Assembly (NCBI RefSeq): GCF_024648885.1
Contig: NZ_JANBBF010000008.1
Span: forward strand, 496,001 to 560,000
Length of the DNA: 64,000 bases
Direction: 5' to 3'
Origin: Prauserella salsuginis
GTDB taxonomy: Bacteria > Actinomycetota > Actinomycetes > Mycobacteriales > Pseudonocardiaceae
Shown: positions 16,395-27,733 of the stretch, piece by piece
How positions within the stretch are numbered: the stretch's first letter is position 1
Layout: each line of letters starts with the position of its first letter
Position numbers and translations under genes: made by a program
The notes under the pieces: generated by a model
The model's input: only the letters and a program-made list of their open reading frames with translations
Told to the model about the DNA's origin: nothing
Databases searched by the model: none

Positions 16395-19109
16395 TCACTC
16401 CTCGGAGGACGGCTCGTCGTCGGTCTGCGGCGGGTCGTCACCGCGGATGAACGCGAGCGTCGCGGGCAGATCGTCGGGCTTGACGAGCACGTCCCTGGCC
16501 TTCGAACCCTCGGACGGTCCGACGACACCTCTGCTTTCGAGCAGGTCCATCAGCCGCCCGGCCTTGGCGAACCCGACGCGGAGCTTGCGCTGCAGCATCG
16601 AGGTCGACCCGAACTGTGAGGTGACGACGAGTTCGGTGGCCTGCAGCAGCACGTCGAGATCGTCGCCGATGTCCTCGTCGATCTGCTTCTTCTCGTCGGC
16701 CTTGGCCTGGGTGACGCCCTCGGTGTACTCGGGCTCGGCCTGCTGCTTGGTGAAGTCGACAACCGACTGGATCTCGTCGTCGCCGATGAACGAGCCCTGG
16801 ATGCGGATCGTCTTGCCGGCGCCCATCGGCAGGTACAGACCGTCACCCATGCCGATCAGCTTCTCGGCGCCCGGCTGGTCGAGGATGACGCGCGAGTCGG
16901 TCAGCGACGACGTGGCGAACGCCAGCCGCGAGGGCACGTTCGTCTTGATCAGACCGGTGACGACGTCCACCGACGGCCGCTGGGTCGCCAGCACGAGGTG
17001 GATACCGGCGGCACGTGCCTTCTGCGTGATGCGCACGATCGCGTCCTCGACGTCCCGGGGCGCGGTCATCATCAGGTCGGCGAGCTCGTCGACGATGGCG
17101 AGGATGTACGGGTACGGCCGGTACTCGCGTTCGCTGCCGGGCGGTGCCGTGATCTCCCCGGAGCGCACCTTGGCGTTGAAGTCGTCGATGTGGCGCACCC
17201 GGTTGGCCTGCATGTCCTGGTAGCGCTGCTCCATCTCCTCCACCAGCCACGCCAGCGCGGCCGCCGCCTTCTTCGGCTGGGTGATGATGGGCGTGATCAG
17301 GTGCGGGATGCCCTCGTACGGCGTCAGCTCGACCATCTTCGGGTCGATGAGGATCATCCGGCACTCGTCGGGCGTCGACCGTGCCAGCAGCGAAACGAGC
17401 ATCGAGTTGACGAAGCTCGACTTACCGGAACCGGTGGAACCGGCGACGAGCAGGTGCGGCATCTTCGTGAGGTTCGCGGTCACGAAGTCGCCTTCGATGT
17501 CCTTGCCGAGACCGATCACCATCGGGTGCGTGTCCTTGCCGGCCTTGGACGACCGGAGAACGTCACCGAGCCGGACCATCTCGCGGTCGGAGTTGGGCAC
17601 CTCGATCCCGACGGCCGACTTGCCGGGGATCGGCGCGAGCAACCGGACGTTGTCGGTGGCCACGGCGTAGGCGATGTTCTTCGTCAGCGCCGTGATCTTC
17701 TCGACCTTCACGCCGGGGCCGAGTTCCACCTCGTAGCGCGTCACCGTCGGACCGCGGACGAAGCCGGTGACCTGCGCATCGATGTTGAACTGTTCCAGCA
17801 CACCCGTGATCGACTCGATCATGGCGTCGTTGACCTTGCTGCGGGCCTTCGGCGGGTCGCCGAGGGTCAGCAGGTCCGGCGGCGGCAGGGTGTAGTCGCC
17901 GTCGACGGTGCGTGTGATCGCCAGCGCGGGCTCGGCCTGCGCGGCGTCGGACTTCGCCTCCGCCTTGGCCGCGGCCTTGCCACCGGTCTTCTCCGCGGCC
18001 TTGTCCGCGCTCTTGTCGACGGCCTTGTCCGCGCTCTTCGGCCGGGCCCCGGACGCCGCCGTCGCGCTCTGCTCGGCCGCCTCGGACGCAGCCGTGTCGG
18101 CGGCCTCGCCGTCGAGCATCTCGTCCAGTGTCGACGCCGCCCCCGACGCGGACTGCCGCCGTCGCGACGGCTTGCGCAACCGCACCGCCGACGGGTCGCC
18201 CTCTGCCACCGGATCCGCGCCGCCGCGGCCCCGTGCCGTCTCGCCGTCGACTTCGAACGCGTCGCCGTCGTCGTCGGGCTCGGCACCCCATTCACTGAGC
18301 CGCCGCGGAATGTCGCGCACCGGGGTTCCCGTGAACACGAGGACCCCGAACACCAGCGCCAGCACGAGCAGCGGAGCGGCCACCCACACCGTGACGCCGC
18401 GGGCGAGCAGGTCGCCCGAGAACCAGCCGAGCCCGCCGCCGGCGTACATGAGTCCTTCGTGCCCCTGCGGGCGCGCGTTGATCAGGTGCAGCAGTCCCAG
18501 CACCGCCAGGCCCATCAGCAGCATGCCGATGACCCGGCGCGGACGCGTCTCCGGATTCGGCTCCGAGCGCATCAGTGCCACGGCGAGCACGAGCAGCACG
18601 AGCGGAATCGCCACCGAACCGGCGCCGAAGACCGTGCGCATGCCGATCGTGACGATCTCACCGACCGGTCCCGCGCTCTCCCACAGCACACCCACGGCCG
18701 TGATGAGCGCCAGGGCGATCAGGCCGAGCGCGAGCCCGTCCCGGCGGTGTTCCGGTTCCAGGTCGCGGGTCCGGCCGACCGTGCGGGCCAGGCCGCCGAC
18801 GGCCTTCGCCGCGAGGTTCCAGCCTCCGCGGACGGCCGAGCCCGCGTTGCCGCCCGAGCGGCCCTTCGCCCCGGACCTGGCCGCGGCACCTTTTCCGCCC
18901 GCGGCGGGTTTCCTCGCCGGGGTGCGGGACGACGACGCGGCCCTGGTGCGCGACGACGAGGCACGCTTCGTCCCGCCGCCCGTCCCGCCGCCGGAGCCGC
19001 GGGCCCCGGAACCGGCGCCCGAGCGCCGGGATCCGCCGGACTTGGCGCCGGAGCTGCCTGATCCGCGCGCCGCGCCGCCTCGGCCTTTCGTCACCGACCC
19101 ACTCGCCAT
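16395..19109 (-). CDS. ftsK: DNA translocase FtsK/SpoIIIE
   Basis: A 904-residue septal DNA pump that clears chromosome from the division site. A long Gly/Ser/Arg/Ala-rich N-terminus (1-90) precedes about four membrane helices (100-250). A low-complexity Ala/Lys linker (300-400) leads to the RecA-like motor with Walker A GSTGSGKSS (near 556). A C-terminal gamma winged-helix domain (TELVVTSQFGSTSMLQRKLRVGFAKAGRLMDLLE) reads orienting sequences. Start ATG 19109. It is divergent from the acyltransferase gene across 155 bases. Confidence 0.96.
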   Translation of the reverse strand: MASGSVTKGRGGAARGSGSSGAKSGGSRRSGAGSGARGSGGGTGGGTKRASSSRTRAASSSRTPARKPAAGGKGAAARSGAKGRSGGNAGSAVRGGWNLAAKAVGGLARTVGRTRDLEPEHRRDGLALGLIALALITAVGVLWESAGPVGEIVTIGMRTVFGAGSVAIPLVLLVLAVALMRSEPNPETRPRRVIGMLLMGLAVLGLLHLINARPQGHEGLMYAGGGLGWFSGDLLARGVTVWVAAPLLVLALVFGVLVFTGTPVRDIPRRLSEWGAEPDDDGDAFEVDGETARGRGGADPVAEGDPSAVRLRKPSRRRQSASGAASTLDEMLDGEAADTAASEAAEQSATAASGARPKSADKAVDKSADKAAEKTGGKAAAKAEAKSDAAQAEPALAITRTVDGDYTLPPPDLLTLGDPPKARSKVNDAMIESITGVLEQFNIDAQVTGFVRGPTVTRYEVELGPGVKVEKITALTKNIAYAVATDNVRLLAPIPGKSAVGIEVPNSDREMVRLGDVLRSSKAGKDTHPMVIGLGKDIEGDFVTANLTKMPHLLVAGSTGSGKSSFVNSMLVSLLARSTPDECRMILIDPKMVELTPYEGIPHLITPIITQPKKAAAALAWLVEEMEQRYQDMQANRVRHIDDFNAKVRSGEITAPPGSEREYRPYPYILAIVDELADLMMTAPRDVEDAIVRITQKARAAGIHLVLATQRPSVDVVTGLIKTNVPSRLAFATSSLTDSRVILDQPGAEKLIGMGDGLYLPMGAGKTIRIQGSFIGDDEIQSVVDFTKQQAEPEYTEGVTQAKADEKKQIDEDIGDDLDVLLQATELVVTSQFGSTSMLQRKLRVGFAKAGRLMDLLESRGVVGPSEGSKARDVLVKPDDLPATLAFIRGDDPPQTDDEPSSEE

Positions 19110-19264
19110 GTCCCCACGGTAACCGGATCACCACCTGCGTCCCAGCCGCCACACGCGGCCCGCGCGTCACGAACGACGAGGTCACACCGTGACCCGGCCC
19201 TGAAGGGCGATACGCCGCCGACCGGGCGGCTGCACTCATCCGTGCGCGTGACATCCTTCTGGAC

Positions 19265-20089
19265 ATGCTGAGCGGTACGACCGGCGGTAACACCCACGAT
19301 CACTCTCCGTCACGCGATGGCGGGACGCCGGCCATCTGGCGCGCGATGCTCGCGGCGGACCACAACCTCGTCCGCGTCGCGGGCCGGCTCCGGGTCACCG
19401 GCTCCGTACCCCGGCGGCTGCGCGGCAGGCCCCTGCTCATCGCCGCGAACCACATCGGCAATTTCGACCCGTTCGTGCTGATGGCCGCATGCCGGTCGAT
19501 CGGGCTGGCACCGCGGTTCATGCTCGCGGGCGGCCTCCTGGACGCCCCGGTGCTCGGCACGGCGCTCAAGGCCAGCGGCCACCTGCGCGTCGACCGCGGA
19601 TCCGCCTCGGCGGTGCAACAGTTCGCCGACGCCGTCGACGAACTCACCTCGACGCGCGTGCCGATCATCGTCTATCCCGAAGGGCGGATCAGCCACGACC
19701 GCGGTCTGTGGCCCGAACGCGGCAAGACCGGCCTGGCCCGCCTCGCGCTGGGCTCGGGCGTGCCGGTCGTGCCGATCAGCCAGTGGGGCGCACACGAAGC
19801 GGTCTACTGGGGCACCGAGACGGTCGGCGGGTTGGGCGATGTGGTTCCTCTGGCACGGTCGGGCTTCACCGCGCCGCTGCGCAGGCCGACGTTCCGGGTG
19901 CACTTCGGCGACCCCGTCGACCTCAGCGGGTTCGACGCGGGTACACCCGGCCACGCCGTGAAGGCCCACGCCAAGATCATGCAGACGATCACCGACGGTC
20001 TCGTCCCGCTGCGCCGCGACGAACCCGACGTCCCACGGTTCCACGATCCGACGAGGCCGACGGACACGATCAGTCCGTGGCGCCCCTGA
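19265..20089 (+). CDS. 1-acyl-glycerol-3-phosphate acyltransferase (PlsC family)
   Basis: A 274-residue acyltransferase with the catalytic HX4D motif in ANHIGNFDPF (about 55-64) and the glycerophosphate-binding motif IIVYPEGRIS (about 137-146). The family makes phosphatidic acid from lysophosphatidic acid. Paralogues are common in actinobacteria, so the acceptor may differ. The 3' end overlaps that of the convergent Lrp gene by 20 bp. Confidence 0.88.
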   Translation: MLSGTTGGNTHDHSPSRDGGTPAIWRAMLAADHNLVRVAGRLRVTGSVPRRLRGRPLLIAANHIGNFDPFVLMAACRSIGLAPRFMLAGGLLDAPVLGTALKASGHLRVDRGSASAVQQFADAVDELTSTRVPIIVYPEGRISHDRGLWPERGKTGLARLALGSGVPVVPISQWGAHEAVYWGTETVGGLGDVVPLARSGFTAPLRRPTFRVHFGDPVDLSGFDAGTPGHAVKAHAKIMQTITDGLVPLRRDEPDVPRFHDPTRPTDTISPWRP

Positions 20090-20591
20090 CCTCACCGGCA
20101 GGGGCCCGGCCGCGCGCCGGCTCGCGTGTCGGCACCGCCACCCCGGTGCGCACGGGGTCGAGCACGAACAGCGTGGTGTAGCGCTTGACGTTCGGATCCT
20201 GCTGGAACAGGCGTTTCGCCACCTCGTTCTCGTGGCGCATGCCCACGCAGGCGAGCACCACGACGTAGTCGTAGTCGCCGGAGACCTCGTAGGCCTGCTG
20301 CACCTCGGGGGCCTCGAGCAGCCGTGCACGGTAGCGGCGGCCCTCCTCGGGAGTGTCGTCCTCGATCGTCACGAGGCAGACGGACAGGATCACCTCGGGC
20401 ACGTGCCGCGGGTCGAGCACCGCGACGTTGTGGCTCAGCAGCCCGGCCGAGCGGTAGCGCTGAACCCGCCGCAGCACCGCACTCGGCGACAGTCCCACCT
20501 CGTCGCCGAGGTCCCGCAGCGTGCGGGACGCGTCCCGCTGCAGCAGCGCGAGCAGGTCGTGGTCGACGTCGTCCAGCATCAGATCACTCAC
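20070..20591 (-). CDS. Lrp/AsnC-family transcription regulator
   Basis: About 173 residues from GTG 20591; ATG 20579 is a close alternative, and the frame is open to 20636. An N-terminal AsnC helix-turn-helix (LLALLQRDASRTLRDLGDEVGLSPSAVLRRVQRYRSAGLL) precedes a RAM ligand-binding domain (VSGDYDYVVVLACVG). Such regulators sense amino acids. It is divergent from an EamA exporter, an arrangement typical of an Lrp regulator controlling amino-acid efflux. A GCAA-N5-TTGC palindrome overlaps the start region. Confidence 0.88.
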   Translation of the reverse strand: MSDLMLDDVDHDLLALLQRDASRTLRDLGDEVGLSPSAVLRRVQRYRSAGLLSHNVAVLDPRHVPEVILSVCLVTIEDDTPEEGRRYRARLLEAPEVQQAYEVSGDYDYVVVLACVGMRHENEVAKRLFQQDPNVKRYTTLFVLDPVRTGVAVPTREPARGRAPAGEVRGATD

Positions 20592-20604
20592 GCAATAATG
20601 TTGC
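20592..20604. promoter_or_regulatory. Lrp-type operator between regulator and exporter
   Basis: GCAATAATGTTGC has inverted GCAA/TTGC arms in an AT-rich island (20590-20630) that stands out in this GC-rich DNA. Its position would let the regulator control itself and the exporter. Confidence 0.5.
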
Positions 20605-20699
20605 GCTGCGCCGGGATAATTTTCAATCGGCCGCACCCTGATCCCGATTACCGTCAGCGTTATCCCCGATCCCTTCGACCTCGACGAGGACCTCTGCGC

Positions 20700-21716
20700 A
20701 TGACCACGACCCGGCCCGCACAGCCGGCCGGCGGCGACGCCGCCCCCGCACCGCCAGCCACCTCACCGCCCACCCTGCGCCCGCACGCCGGCCGCGGGGT
20801 GCTGTTGCTGATCGTGGCCTCGCTCTGTTTCGGCAGTTCCGGTGTGATCGGCAAGCCCGCGATGACCGCGGGCCTCGGCCCGGAACAGGTCGCCGCCGCG
20901 CGGATCGGCATCGCGGCGCTCGTGATGCTCACGTGCGTCGCGCTGCTGCGCCCGTCGCTGCTGCGGGTCCGCCGCGGGCAGTGGCGGTTGCTGGTCGCCT
21001 ACGGCCTGCTGGGCGTCGCGGGTGTGCAGCTGCTGTACTTCGTGGCCGCGTCCCGGATCCCGGTCGGGGTGGCGATCCTGCTGGAGTTCACCTCGCCCGT
21101 GCTCGTGGCGCTGTGGGTGCGGTTCGTCCGGCGGGTCCGGCTGCCGTGGCCGATGTGGCTCGGCATCGCGCTCGCACTGACCGGGCTGGCCATGGTGGCG
21201 CAGATCGGCGCCGGCCTCACCCTCGACGCGGTCGGACTGCTGGCCGGCGCGGGGGCGGCCCTGTGCTCGGCGGCGTACTTCCTGCTCGGCGAACGCGGCG
21301 TCGCCGATCAGCACCCGCTCGGCATGGTCACGTGGGGCATGACGGTCGGTGCCGTCGCGGTGTGCGCCGTCGCGCCGCCGTGGACGTGGCCCGCCGACGT
21401 CGTGACCGCACCGGCCGAGCTCGGACCGTGGCAGCCGCCGGTGTGGGTACTGCTGGTCGCCGTGGCCCTGCTGTCGACCGTGCTGGCCTACAGCGCGGGC
21501 ACGGCGTCCCTGCGGCATCTTCCCGCGGCTGCGGCAAGCGTGCTCGCGCTCATGGAACCGCTGATCGCGACCGGGTTGGCCTGGCTACTCCTCGGCGAAG
21601 CGCTCACCTGGTCGCAGGTCCTCGGCGCCGGGATCCTGCTCGGCGGTGCCGCACTGGTGCAGCTGACGTCACCGCGGAAACAGCCCGTGGGCGAACCACT
21701 CCCCGCCGCCGACTGA
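20700..21716 (+). CDS. EamA/DMT-family exporter
   Basis: A 338-residue membrane protein with ten predicted helices in two EamA repeats (about 35-165 and 175-320). LEFTSPVLVALWVRF and LMEPLIATGLAWLLLGE are typical ends of each repeat. The family exports amino acids and other metabolites. ATG 20700 begins after a 108-base regulatory gap shared with the Lrp gene, so control by Lrp and an amino-acid-type substrate are inferred. Confidence 0.9.
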   Translation: MTTTRPAQPAGGDAAPAPPATSPPTLRPHAGRGVLLLIVASLCFGSSGVIGKPAMTAGLGPEQVAAARIGIAALVMLTCVALLRPSLLRVRRGQWRLLVAYGLLGVAGVQLLYFVAASRIPVGVAILLEFTSPVLVALWVRFVRRVRLPWPMWLGIALALTGLAMVAQIGAGLTLDAVGLLAGAGAALCSAAYFLLGERGVADQHPLGMVTWGMTVGAVAVCAVAPPWTWPADVVTAPAELGPWQPPVWVLLVAVALLSTVLAYSAGTASLRHLPAAAASVLALMEPLIATGLAWLLLGEALTWSQVLGAGILLGGAALVQLTSPRKQPVGEPLPAAD

Positions 21717-21723
21717 CCCGGAC

Positions 21724-21751
21724 GGCCCCACCCGGACGGCCGGGTGGGGCC
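21724..21751. terminator. Bidirectional terminator between exporter and RNase J
   Basis: A perfect 11-bp stem, GGCCCCACCCG with CGGGTGGGGCC, has a 6-nt loop in the convergent gap. Confidence 0.88.
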
Positions 21752-21766
21752 CGCTCACCACGCGGG

Positions 21767-24660
<2,894 letters not shown>

Positions 24661-26202
24661 TCAGGCGACGCCCCGCGTGACCGTCCCTTCGAGCCTTCCG
24701 CTGTCGGCGGGAACCAGGAAACACAGCACGCTGCGGACCGGCGAGTCGAAGTCGTCGGCGGGCTCCTGGTTCCACTCGTCCTCGGTCGGCACCAGTGCCA
24801 GGAACCGCAGGCCCGGCCGCTCGTCATCCTGGACCCGGTTGGTGTGGAACGTCGCGGTGCACTTGGCCTCGGCGAACGCGCGCAGCCGGTCCTCACCCGG
24901 GTACGTCGCCGCCGCGGCGTCGGAATCGCTCGACTCCGGTACCGCGGGGGCGATCTCGAACAGCTGCGCGTCGTGGGCCTCGTCCTCGCAGTCGACCCAG
25001 TTGCTCGACGCGAGCGCCCGGCCGCTCGCGAGCGGCGTGTTGACGCAGTAGTTCGAACTGCCGTCGATGTCGTAGTTGGCGATGTCGCCACCGCGGCCGT
25101 AGGTCAGGGTCTCGGCCATCGCGTCGTCAACCGCCGGGCCCCAGAACGGCTTGCCCGCGAGGAATCCGCCGACCAGCAGTGCCACCGCCGCCACGGCGCC
25201 GCCGACGATCAGCAGCTTGCGCCGCGTCGGGTTCGCGGACGCGGGGCCCGGGCCCGGCGTCGCGGCGAGCGTCGGCGGACCGCCGTAGTGCATGGCCGTG
25301 GCCTGGGCGTCGCCGCCGGGAGGGGTGGGCGGTCCCGGTTGCGCCACGCCGGGCTGCGCGGCGGCGGTCAGCAGGCCCCGCGCCTGGCCCGCCGGGATCC
25401 GCGCTTCGGGCGCCGCGGTCAGCATGCCCATGATCGCCTGCGCCAACGGGCCGTGCGCCCGGGCCAGCGGCGGCATCTCGTGCATGATCGCGTGCAGGGT
25501 CGCCGCCGTGGTCGAGCGCTGGAACGGCAACATGCCCTCGGCGGCGAAGTACAGCGTCGCGCCCAGCGACCACAGGTCGGACGCGGCCATGGCCTCCTGG
25601 CCCGCGACGCGTTCCGGAGCCATGAACGCCGGTGAGCCGACGAGCATGCCGCTGGTGGTGATCCGGGGATCGTCGACGGCCTGGGCGATGCCGAAGTCGG
25701 TCAGTTTCACCCTGCCGTTCGGCGCGACCATGATGTTGCCGGGTTTGACGTCCCGGTGAACGATCCCGGCCCGGTGCGCGGCCTCGAGCGCCGACAGCAC
25801 CTGCTCACCGATGCGGGCCACTTCGTGCGCCGGCAGCGGGCCGCGCCGGTCGACGAGGTCCGACAGGGTCGGCGCCTCGACCAGTTCCATGACGATGAAC
25901 GTCGCGTCGCCGTCGGCGACCACGTCGAACACGGTCACCACGGCCGGGTCGTTGAGCCGTCCGCCGGTACGCACCTCACGCAGGATGCGCTCGGAGAACA
26001 CGCCCGCGTCCTCGGCACCGTCCGGCAGGCGCAATTCCTTCACGGCCACGTGCCTGCCGATCACGGTGTCCTCACCGCGCCAGACAACGCCCATGCCGCC
26101 GCGGCCCAGCTCCTCCAGCAGGGCGTAACGCCCGGCCACCGTGCGCAACGCCGCGTGGGCCCGGGTACTCGAATCGGTCTGCTGCTCGGGGTTCTCGGTC
26201 AC
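24661..26202 (-). CDS. Membrane Ser/Thr protein kinase with Cys-rich ectodomain
   Basis: A 513-residue PknB-type kinase. The cytoplasmic domain (about 25-285) has the glycine loop GRGGMGVV, Lys55, HRDVKPGN with Asp151, DFG 169-171 and MAPE, so it should be active. A Pro-rich linker leads to one membrane helix (about 329-350). The outer part (351-513) has no PASTA repeats; instead it has four Cys and a VDCEDEAHDAQLFEI segment that recalls the septum-formation family (C-x4-HDA). GTG 26202 is the start. ACT and thyX genes lie upstream on the same strand. Confidence 0.9.
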   Translation of the reverse strand: MTENPEQQTDSSTRAHAALRTVAGRYALLEELGRGGMGVVWRGEDTVIGRHVAVKELRLPDGAEDAGVFSERILREVRTGGRLNDPAVVTVFDVVADGDATFIVMELVEAPTLSDLVDRRGPLPAHEVARIGEQVLSALEAAHRAGIVHRDVKPGNIMVAPNGRVKLTDFGIAQAVDDPRITTSGMLVGSPAFMAPERVAGQEAMAASDLWSLGATLYFAAEGMLPFQRSTTAATLHAIMHEMPPLARAHGPLAQAIMGMLTAAPEARIPAGQARGLLTAAAQPGVAQPGPPTPPGGDAQATAMHYGGPPTLAATPGPGPASANPTRRKLLIVGGAVAAVALLVGGFLAGKPFWGPAVDDAMAETLTYGRGGDIANYDIDGSSNYCVNTPLASGRALASSNWVDCEDEAHDAQLFEIAPAVPESSDSDAAAATYPGEDRLRAFAEAKCTATFHTNRVQDDERPGLRFLALVPTEDEWNQEPADDFDSPVRSVLCFLVPADSGRLEGTVTRGVA

Positions 26203-26257
26203 ACGCCCTCACTTCGTCCTCACGGTGCGTGCCGCATCCTAGCGGCGCATCACCCGG

Positions 26258-26659
26258 TCAGACGTCGGCGCGGTGCACCTCGTGCCCTCCGGATCGCAAC
26301 GCATCGACCGCGCGGTCGAGATCACCGGCCGCGACGAGGAAATGGTCGGTGTCGAAGGTCGAGAGCGCGAACAGCGCGACCCCGGCCGCGGCCAGTTCGC
26401 TCGACAGGGCCGCCACGATTCCGGTGAGGCTGAACGCGAGCGGGCCGCGCACCGTCAGCAGCCGCCACCCCGGTTCGGCCCGGTCGGTGACGGGCACGCG
26501 CTCCGACGGCCCGACCACGGACAGCTCCTCGGCCGTGCGGACGACCGACACGAGCTCCCCGCCCGGTGGGTCGAGCAACGCGGCGGGCACGGGTGCACCC
26601 GCGTCGAACCGGGCGACCGTGTATTCCCCTGGCTGAACGTCGATGGCGAGCCGGCGCAC
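26258..26659 (-). CDS. ACT-domain protein (CASTOR-like)
   Basis: A 133-residue protein with a tandem ACT-like pattern. The C-terminal half (GIVAALSSELAAAGVALFALSTFDTDHFLVAAGDLDRAVDALRSGGHEV) is the recognisable ACT_7 region. Such domains usually bind amino acids. A GAGGGGG site precedes GTG 26659. It lies nine bases after thyX and 55 bases before the kinase, so the three genes are probably co-transcribed. The ligand is unknown. Confidence 0.78.
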   Translation of the reverse strand: MRRLAIDVQPGEYTVARFDAGAPVPAALLDPPGGELVSVVRTAEELSVVGPSERVPVTDRAEPGWRLLTVRGPLAFSLTGIVAALSSELAAAGVALFALSTFDTDHFLVAAGDLDRAVDALRSGGHEVHRADV

Positions 26660-26668
26660 GTTTCCCCC

Positions 26669-27421
26669 TCAGCCTTCCGCGACGCGCGGACTGGTGGCGA
26701 CCTCGGTGCCGTCGGGCAACTCGGAGATCGTGAAGTCGGCGAACACGTTCGGCGCGGCCTTCTGCAGCTCCCGCAGACAGGCCACGGCCAGTTCGCGGAT
26801 CTCGACGTCGGCGTGCTCGGTGGCGCGCATGCCGACGAAGTGCCGCCATGCGCGGTAGTTGCCGGTGACGACGACGCGCGTCTCGGTGGCGTTCGGCAGC
26901 ACCGCGCGGGCGGCCTGGCGGGCCTGCTTGCGGCGCAGCGTGGCGTTCGGCGCGTCGGCGAACTTCTCCTCGAGCCCCGCCAGCAGGTCGGTGTAGGCAT
27001 CCACGCTGGCCTGGGCGGCGGCGAGGAACTTCTCGTGCAGCTCGGGGTCCTCGGCGATGACCTCCGGCTCGACGAACGCGGCGTCCTTCTCCGGCACGTA
27101 CCGCTGCGACAGCTGCGAGTACGAGAAGTGCCGGTGCCGGATCAGTTCGTGGGTCAGCGACCGCGAGATGCCGGTGATGTAGAAGGTGACCGACCCGTGT
27201 TCGAGGACCGACAGGTGGCCGACCTCGATGATGTGGTCGAGGTAACCGGCGTTCGTGGCGGTCTTCGGGTTCGGCTTCTGCCACGACTGGTAGCAGGCCC
27301 GTCCGGCGAACTCCGCGAGCGCCTGCCCGCCGTCGGCGTCGGTGCTCCACGCCACGTCCTCCGGTGGCAGGAACTCCGTCTTCGCGATCACGCGCACCTG
27401 CGGTGACACCGTTTCGGCCAC
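26669..27421 (-). CDS. thyX: FAD-dependent thymidylate synthase
   Basis: A 250-residue flavoenzyme that makes dTMP from dUMP using methylenetetrahydrofolate and NADPH. The ThyX motif [13 protein letters not shown] (residues 95-107) is complete, and [12 protein letters not shown] with the catalytic Ser/Arg region follows. GTG 27421 has a GAGGGAG site; the frame extends upstream without similarity. A TACGCT -10 box lies at 27459-27454 on the minus strand. No thyA or dfrA is present here. Confidence 0.95.
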   Translation of the reverse strand: MAETVSPQVRVIAKTEFLPPEDVAWSTDADGGQALAEFAGRACYQSWQKPNPKTATNAGYLDHIIEVGHLSVLEHGSVTFYITGISRSLTHELIRHRHFSYSQLSQRYVPEKDAAFVEPEVIAEDPELHEKFLAAAQASVDAYTDLLAGLEEKFADAPNATLRRKQARQAARAVLPNATETRVVVTGNYRAWRHFVGMRATEHADVEIRELAVACLRELQKAAPNVFADFTISELPDGTEVATSPRVAEG

Positions 27422-27495
27422 GTCCGACTCCCTCTGCCGACGACTCCTCAGGCAGCGTACTGCCCGGCTCCGACCTTTCCGTCCGGCCGGGCCGG

Positions 27496-27530
27496 AAGCG
27501 CCCGCGCGGGTGAGCAAGCGCCCGCGCGGG
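27496..27530. repeat. Two-copy 20-bp repeat before array D
   Basis: AAGCGCCCGCGCGGG occurs at 27496-27510 and 27516-27530, giving a 20-base period. It directly precedes the 17-bp array. Confidence 0.75.
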
Positions 27531-27533
27531 GTG

Positions 27534-27637
27534 AATCACCGCCCCGCAGCAACTCACCGCACCCGCAGTACTCACCGCACCGCCGCACTCACTGCCCCGC
27601 AGCACTCACCGCACCGCAGCACTCACCGCACCGCAGC
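27534..27637. repeat. Intergenic tandem array D, 6 units of 17 bp
   Basis: Six units with consensus ACTCACCGCACCGCAGC begin at 27534, 27551, 27570, 27587, 27604 and 27621; the second is 19 bases long. The last two are identical. The array occupies the 311-base gap between thyX and the RHH gene, upstream of both. Confidence 0.85.
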
Positions 27638-27659
27638 ACCACGTCCCCGACGACGCCGG

Positions 27660-27733
27660 TGACACCACCGGAACCACTGTCCGACACCACGATCCGGTTG
27701 CGTGATGTCACGAATGACGTCAGAGTGGTGTCA
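27660..27733. promoter_or_regulatory. Multi-site operator and leaderless promoter of the RHH gene
   Basis: Half-sites TGATGTCA (27703), TGACGTCA (27715) and TGGTGTCA (27726) are spaced 12 and 11 bases apart. Two inverted ones, TGACACCA (27660) and CGACACCA (27682), lie upstream. The three direct copies cover a TTGCGT-N17-CAGAGT promoter (27698-27726) and end on the A of ATG 27733. This is the pattern expected for cooperative binding by a ribbon-helix-helix repressor. Confidence 0.6.

Noticed and set aside
16998-19061. A 687-codon plus-strand frame opposite ftsK
   Set aside because: It is antisense to a protein with intact FtsK motifs, and its translation has no recognisable feature.
27496-27637. 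A CRISPR array
   Set aside because: The units are contiguous with no spacers, too short for CRISPR repeats, and no cas gene is present. The same applies to the arrays at 7820, 8351 and 46497.
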